Origin: Sesamum alatum
Taxonomy: Eukaryota > Streptophyta > Magnoliopsida > Lamiales > Pedaliaceae
Assembly (NCBI GenBank): GCA_034509735.1
Contig: JACGWO010000002.1
Coordinates: 29,435,636 to 29,499,635, forward strand
Direction: 5' to 3'
DNA length: 64,000 nt
Below, one piece after another: positions 58,329 through 64,000 of the stretch (its first letter is position 1; each line of letters starts with the position of its first letter). Under the pieces are notes generated by a model. The model saw nothing but the letters and a program-made list of their open reading frames with translations, had not been told where the DNA came from and made no database searches. The translations under genes were made by a program, and so were the position numbers.

Positions 58329-60303
58329 TGTTAGAATAGGTGACCATGTAAGCCAATTTTGGCGGATATATGTAACCTATGTCTAGACAATTATGGGTGT
58401 TTGATAAATCATTGATGAATAAAGAAGTGAATTTCATTTGGCATTACTTTGTTTGTGTTCACTTTTCTATATCTGTTCACTACGCAAACAAAGCCCACGG
58501 ACTGAGAATCAATTTCGGGGACTGGGACTACGCTTGGAGGTAGGTCCATGGAATCAGTCTTCCCGAATCAGTCCGGAAATCTCCAAGTCAAGGAATCCCG
58601 AAAATGGGTACCGGGATTCCATTTGAGACTTGCACTAAGCACCTGCTGTCGTGTTTCATCGACGGGTGACGAGGGTCGTCTAAGCAGTGTTAGTGGGTTA
58701 GCATGCGAGGACGCAGCTGACTGAGGTGACTCGCGGGAACCGTCTTACGGAGGACCTTGAGTATGGTCAGCAAGGTATGACGTGTATTCCCGGTTCCAAC
58801 GGTACAGGTCAAGTCCTTTGACTTGAGGAATTGCTGAGTTTACCTGTACATCAGGGCTGTATCTTAGACATGGTGAGAGATTGCCAGAATTCTCTTTGGT
58901 AGTCATAAGCCATGTCTAGTGCAGTTCTGGTGTGCAAAGTGACAGTAGTTTCCAAGAAAGGATCTGTCTCCTGTCAATAGGTTTTGGCAGTTGAGTCTCA
59001 TGTATACTCTAGGTCTTGTCCCTAAAACTGTGGCCACAGTGACTGAACAGAAGGGAAGGATTCCCTTGCGGCGTTTAGTGAGGACAGACCGACACTTAGG
59101 TCCAAAATGGGTACCTGCATTTTCCGTGCCCTAGACTCTAAGTGATGAGACCGAAGACAGAAGGACAAGTGTACTGTTAGAGCCTAAATGTTCATCCCTG
59201 AATATTTCACCTAGTCTCTAGTGCCATGGACCGTTGCTAGATGGCCACCCATGGTAACGGAAGGATTCTAGGAATCCGACCAAGTCTAGCTGAAAGGTGA
59301 ACCTAAAGAGTCACACACTATCCACACACATTTAGATATTTAATTAAGAATTAAATATTGGAGTGAAGGAATGATTAAATTGGATTTAATCGGGTCCTTT
59401 ATTTTTCTTGGGGAAATAATTCCTTCTATTAGATATAAGGAATTAAATTGATAAATTAGATTTATCAAAGGGATTTATTTAATGGGCTTAAATAATATTT
59501 ATATTTATTTTAGCCTCTTGGAAATATTTAAATAGGTTTTAAATATTCCATTAAATTAAATTAAATCAACGGTTGAGATCAATGGGAGAGATGGATGGCT
59601 AGGATTGTTTTGACTAGGTCAAAACACTACTTTGACTAGGACTTTGACTAGGTCAAAATCCTAGTCAAATTAGAGTTCTTAAAAGAAGGAGTTTAAAGAG
59701 GATTAAACTCCTCTTCTATATAAACCCCTAGCATCCTACAAGTTGGAGGATGATGAAATTCCAACACACACAACACACACACACACTCGGCTCTCTCTCC
59801 CTCCATCTCGTCCGCCCTCTCTCTCTCTCACACTCCAAGAAATTATTTTCTTTGTTCTCTTGTTCTTGGAACATTAGAACTTGATGAATCAATACCGTTA
59901 ATTCATAACGTGTTGTTGATTCATCCACTCCAACATATTAACTTGTTCGTTGCTAGCACGACGTACAAGATACGTGGGTGGATCGTGTGTCACGATTTGG
60001 AGGGTCTCAAGAACGAGATCTTGGTGCAAAACGGGGAACAACGCGTGTAGCCGTTGAAGACGAAAACGACAACGGGTAGGTCTCGTTTATTATTTTCGTC
60101 CCTTTTAATTTTCTACCCTATGGCCTCCATGATTCTTTTATGTGATTTATTCATGAGATACACCGAACACCCGGGAAATTTCAAAGGCACACCCTTTGAA
60201 ACGTGTTTTAATTCAAAAACATGTTTAAATTCCACATTTATTTTTTAATTATACCGCGCTTCAGCATTCGCGCTTTTCCCGGGACGATCCACAATTCCTT
60301 TCA
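58329..60303 (+). repeat. Element F 5' LTR
   Basis: The 1975 bp LTR starts TGTTAGAATAGG and ends AATTCCTTTCA. Features: W-box palindromes at 59608-59624 and 59643-59657, TATATAAA at 59717-59724, (CA)n/(CT)n tract at about 59764-59830, and donor-like GTAGGT at 60076-60081. Confidence 0.92.
59608..59724 (+). promoter_or_regulatory. LTR promoter of F: W-box array and TATA box
   Basis: TTTTGACTAGGTCAAAA, a TTTGAC half-site, TTTGACTAGGTCAAA and a GTCAAA half-site lie within 65 bp, followed 60 bp later by TATATAAA. This is the most complete version of the array. Confidence 0.55.
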
Positions 60304-60304
60304 G

Positions 60305-60318
60305 TGGTATCAGAGCCC
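60305..60318 (+). other. Primer-binding site of F
   Basis: TGGTATCAGAGCCC is identical to element A and starts two bases after the LTR. Confidence 0.92.
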
Positions 60319-60574
60319 GATTCGGTGTATAGGCCTAGGGTTTATGTGCGTTTTAAGCATGAAACGTGTTTTGAGCATGTTTTAATTGAATCTTGATTTT
60401 CTTGATTATTAAAGCATGTTGTTTTATTGCTTTTAATTCGTGTGAAATTCTGAATATTGGTATTTTTTCTGTTTTTCTTGGGAAACGGGGAAAATTTGAA
60501 CTAAAAACGAGAAACGCCACAGCCGGCCAGCCGGGAAGGCTGGCCGCGCAGCCGAGCGCTGCCGGCAGGGCAGA

Positions 60575-60921
60575 CGCGCGCAGGCAAGGGTAGCCTGCGC
60601 GCGCCCGCCCAGCCGGCCGCGCAGGGGCAGCGCGCAGCCAGGATGGCTGCGCGCGCCGGTAGGCGCGCTCATGCGCGCGCAAGGCTGTCGGGCGGAGAGC
60701 CCGCGCGCGGACGGCACCAGGCGCGCTGCCAGGCGCGCGCGCACGCAGACGGAGGCGTCTGCGCGCGCGCGCACTGCGCAGCGCAGGCACGCGGCTGGCG
60801 ACCAGCAGGCCGGCGCGCGCGAGGCAGAGGAGCCTGCGCGCGCGACGGCCTGCCGGAACACCAGGCCGCGTAGCGCGCTGCCGGCCAGGCGCGCGCGCAC
60901 GCAGGCAAGGGGCCTGCGCGC
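60575..60921 (+). repeat. GC hairpin array in leader of F
   Basis: Stems: 60575-60585 with 60593-60603 (11 bp, loop AAGGGTA); 60630-60640 with 60644-60654 (11 bp, loop GGA); 60689-60693 with 60699-60703 (loop GGAGA); 60744-60751 with 60756-60763 (8 bp, loop GAGG, extended by about 8 more pairs beyond one A-C mismatch); 60824-60827 AGGC region with GCCT (loop about AGAGGA); 60900-60906 with 60912-60918 (7 bp, loop AAGGG). The surrounding block 60515-61005 is about 490 bp of CpG-rich DNA. Confidence 0.82.
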
Positions 60922-61009
60922 AGGGGCGGCAGGCTGGGCCTGCTGCCCTGCGCGCACGGCCTGCCGGCTGCTGCCGGTGGCGGCGGCCGGCGGCTGCTGC
61001 AGCTAGGGT

Positions 61010-62532
61010 TTTTTTTTTAAACCCTAGCATTATTATTTTTTATTTATTATTTACTTTTCAGTTTTAATTTTGAATTAATTCTGAAAATTCGTTTTTTGGG
61101 TTCAATTTTGCCTAAATTCCTAAAGACATTATTTTAGGAGTAAAATAAATTAGATTTGGAATCCCGGGGTTATTTTACTTAAAATAATGAGGAAAGGTTT
61201 TCCTAAAACGAGAAAAATATTATTACCAATATTTGTGTTTTATTTTTTCACACGTTGCGCACATGATCATTTATTTCTGTTTTGGATTATTATGATTGGA
61301 AATCATGAATTATTGGTATATTGTAATTATGTGATTGGATCATGTGATTATGTGTGTTGGATGGAAATGGATGATCACGAGCCCTAGACCGGATGTATGG
61401 TTTAATTTTCTGTTGGGCCTGTGTGCCTCTTTAACTGCTTTCTCCTTCTCTCTTTCTAGTGCCTTGGAATAATAAGGCTTTCTACCTCCCTCCTTATATA
61501 CTCCCCCCGGGTTTTCGCTGGGTTTCTACTTTTTAATATGTAATGAGAGTAGGCTAGGAGTGAGGTTTCCATTTTTTTGTAATTGGTGGAGAAGAAGGAA
61601 GGACCACATGGAGAGCCCAGACCGGAGGTCCCTTGGCGTTTTCCATGAAGTGAAGAAAGAGAAAAAGAGACCAAGGCCCATCAGCATGATGATTGGGTTA
61701 CTATTATTGTAATAGTATAGGACCAACCCTAGATTGACCATAGATCCACTGCGGCTCAGTGGATCGCATAGGATTCGGGCTCGTGATCATCCAACAGGGG
61801 CGTGCTAGGCTTTAATTTTGCATGTGGTTATTATGATGGATGAATGGCTTTTATTTATCATATAACTGCTATGGATGGATTTTATTTATGCATTATGGAT
61901 GAATGTATGGATATATTATGAGATCTCGGTCATTCACTACTCTCACATTGGTTGGACCAATGTTGAAATATTAGACCCTAGATAAAGTGGACATGAACTC
62001 TAGGAGTTTGTCCATGCCTTCCAATCCATGGCACAGTGAGGAAGCTGTTTTAGGTCAATAGCGTGGTCTCACGAGTCGTGGCACGTTATTGTACTTAAAA
62101 GAAGCTGCATTGTGTCATGAACGAAAAATGGGCTGCTGTTACCTGTCTCACGAGTCGTGGGGGTACTAGTGGGTCCATGGCTCGGTCGATTGGGTCGGGT
62201 CTAACGCCCAATTAGCATGATTCGCTTGGAGTCCTCGGGATCATGCAAAAGGGTGAGGCAATAATCTTGAGAATCTCGTGGAACGAGAATGGTATGGAAT
62301 ACCTCCCACAGGATCTTTTCCATGCGAATCGTAAAAGCGGGTATGGGAAAAATCGCTGTGGATCCCAAGCCCACTAGAAAGGATTTCCCGAAAATCACGT
62401 TTGAGAGTACCGTGTTTTCGTATAAATAGTGGGAGGATTAAATGACTAAAGACCAAGCATTTAATTATTTCATCAAACCACCGTCTTTATTTTCTGCTGA
62501 TCGCGCGTTGTTTTCTAAATGTAGATTTTAAA
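61010..62532 (+). other. Rest of the leader of F
   Basis: AT-rich, no gene. Paired CTCACGAGTCGTG at 62068-62080 and 62147-62159, TATAAATA at 62421-62428, branch-like CTGAT near 62497 and acceptor-like TTTTCTAAATGTAG ending 62524, eight bases before gag. Confidence 0.7.
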
Positions 62533-63231
62533 ATGTCTAAGAACCCACTATCAACCATTCTTGAGACAAACAAATTCAATGGAACAAATTACAACGACTG
62601 GTTGCGCAATCTCAGGATAGTCCTAGATTACGAGAACCAAGGCTACGTCATGGACGAGCCTCTCCCTAGGACCTTACCGGAAGGATCCACGCCAGAAGAA
62701 CGTGAGACGTTCGAGACTTGGCATAACGATAACCGGAAGGTCCGTAGCATCATACTTGCTTCGATGACCAATGAGATTCAGAAGCAATATGAAAGGCTAG
62801 ACGATGTCCCTTCCATTATGGCTCGCCTTAAGGATTGCTATGCAGTCCCGGACCGGCATACTAGGTATGTCGCGACCAAGGCGTTCTTTGGAACTAAAAT
62901 GACAGAAAGATCCTCTGTACAAGAGCATGGGGTTAAAATGCTTACCCTAGTGGAAAAGCTCGAGGACCTAAAGGCAGGTCTCGATAATGAAACGTACATA
63001 GATGTGATCCTTCAGTCACTCCCACCCTCCTTCGACCAATTTATCGTCAACTATAACATGAATACACTTGAGAAGGGCATTCATGAGTTGATCAATATGT
63101 TGGTGCAATACGAGGCAACGACTAAGAAGTCCACGCCTTCGGTATTGTTTGGAGGTGCTTCAACTTCCAAGACGAAAGGCAAGGGTGCCGGACGTTGGAA
63201 AAAGAAGAAGGGAAGGGAAAAGCCGTCATAG
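62533..63231 (+). pseudogene. Element F gag, frameshifted near its end
   Basis: Copia Gag (MSKNPLSTILETNKFNGTNY, LPEGSTPEERETFETWHND, KDCYAVPDRHTRYVATKAFF, LQSLPPSFDQFIVNYNMN). It ends in a Lys/Gly-rich basic stretch and stop TAG. Compared with B (43975-44010) one A is missing in the run at about 63211-63219 (GGGAAGGG instead of GGGAAAGGG), which throws the reading frame just before the zinc knuckle. Gag forms the virus-like particle that packages element RNA. Confidence 0.9.
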
Positions 63232-64000
63232 CAGCTACGAACACTCAGAGTGTTCCCATTGCCAAAGAGGGGAAAGGCAAAGGAAAGGGAAAGGTTGTCT
63301 CCAAGCAACAGTCAAAGGCATATGACATATGTATCAACTGCCGTGAGAAAGGGCATTGGAAGAGAGAGTGCCCCAAACTCTTCTCAAACCAAGGTATATA
63401 TGTGATTGAGGTTAATATGGTCACTAATTCTGCCTCTTGGGTATTGGATACCGGCTGTGGAGCTCACATTTGCAATGATTTGCAGGTGCTGAAAAGAAGC
63501 AGAAAACTAAGTAGCGGGGACATGATCTTGAAGCTCGGAAATGGCAAGGCCATCTCGGCAGAAGCAGTAGGATCCGCCACTTTAGTAATTAGTGATACCA
63601 TTAGCATAGAATTAGAGCAGGTTTATTTTGTACCTAGTATGATTAAGAACATCATTTCCATTCCATTATTGGACAATAGTGGTTATGAGTTCAGAATCAA
63701 TAAAAATTGCTTTTATTTGATGAGGTGTGGAATTGCTCATCTACTTGGTACATTGCACAACGGGCTCTATATCTTGCAACAAACGAATTTCGTTCTTAAC
63801 GCTCAACACAAACGGAAATTAGATAATAACGGGAACGCACGTCTGTGGCACGCTAGGCTAGGTCACATATCCCAAGATAGGATGAAAAGGTTGGTAGACT
63901 CAAAGAACCTAGAGGTTGGGGACTTGAGTGATCTACAAACTTGTGAGTCTTGTCTAAGAGGGAAAATGACCAAAAAGCCCTTTGTAGGACAAAGCAGGCT
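63232..64000 (+). pseudogene. Element F pol, open to the window end
   Basis: In the frame shifted by the single-base deletion, the sequence is open from about 63230 to 64000. It carries zinc knuckle CINCREKGHWKREC (63333-63372), protease WVLDTGCGAHICNDLQ (near 63440), VPSMIKNIISIPLLDNSGYE, pre-integrase LWHARLGHISQDRMKRLVD and CESCLRGKMTKKPFVGQSR at the edge. No stop is seen, so beyond the one deletion this copy may be nearly intact. Confidence 0.88.

Larger units (their letters stand above)
58329..64000 (+). mobile_element. Copia element F (runs off the window)
   Basis: It consists of 5' LTR (58329-60303), PBS, leader with the longest hairpin array, gag (62533) and pol through the integrase start at the window end. 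It is close to C in sequence and in best condition of the F-type copies: a single base deletion in gag is the only lesion seen in the first 1.47 kb of coding sequence. Confidence 0.93.

Noticed and set aside
60353..61030. 225-codon minus-strand frame in the leader of F
   Set aside because: Same cause: low-complexity composition in a hairpin array, antisense to the element, not conserved in the other copies.
62533..63300. Programmed gag-pol frameshift in F
   Set aside because: B reads through the same point in one frame with an extra A, and copia elements normally use a single frame, so a deletion is simpler.

Overview
The window is a gene-poor, transposon-packed stretch of a flowering-plant nuclear genome, probably a eudicot. 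The evidence is several Ty1/copia LTR retrotransposons with 2 kb LTRs and initiator-Met tRNA primer sites, a Tat/Retand-type Ty3/gypsy element with an antisense extra ORF, three L1-like LINEs with zf-RVT/RNase H tails, and one nuclear tRNA-Ser(GCU). No intact host protein gene was recognised. All long reading frames are pol/gag pseudogenes, or frames forced open by GC-rich repeats.

Layout. 1-316: chimeric copia scrap. 317-1053 plus 10904-about 16000: one LINE (LINE-A, minus strand), split by complete copia element A (1054-10898, target-site duplication TGTGG). 16417-16720: tRNA-Ser gene whose 3' flank is tandemly duplicated. 17830-about 22000: LINE-B (minus), split by solo copia LTR H (19611-21501, TSD AACCT). 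22900-31675: 3' half of a minus-strand Tat/Retand gypsy element (3' LTR, antisense ORF, tandem repeats, integrase, RNase H), its antisense ORF split by solo copia LTR G (25285-27353, TSD CTACT). 31681-55406: composite copia element B (TSD CGTTC). B carries copia element C (33760-43413) inside its gag, inverted copia element D (46501-about 53572) joined to its reverse transcriptase, and an 825-bp duplicated segment. 55412-58323: copia integrase scrap, LINE-C, and gypsy gag/protease that may be the 5' half of the same Tat element. 58329-64000: copia element F, running off the window.

The point of greatest interest is the shared design of copia leaders in A, B, C, D and F. A strong 5' splice-site-like sequence lies at the same place in the LTR of every subfamily (GTAAGT, GTAACG or GTAGGT). 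A T-rich tract ending in GTAG lies 2-8 nt before the gag ATG. Between them are the primer-binding site, a very GC-rich array of small hairpins with mostly purine loops, a pair of CTCACGAGTCGTG motifs and a conserved TATAAATA about 110 nt before gag. The simplest reading is a removable leader: unspliced genomic RNA keeps a packaging-like hairpin array, and spliced RNA translates Gag-Pol. This is inference from sequence and needs RNA data. The LTR promoters of most copies also carry palindromic W-box pairs (TTTGACTAGGTCAAA) upstream of the TATA box.
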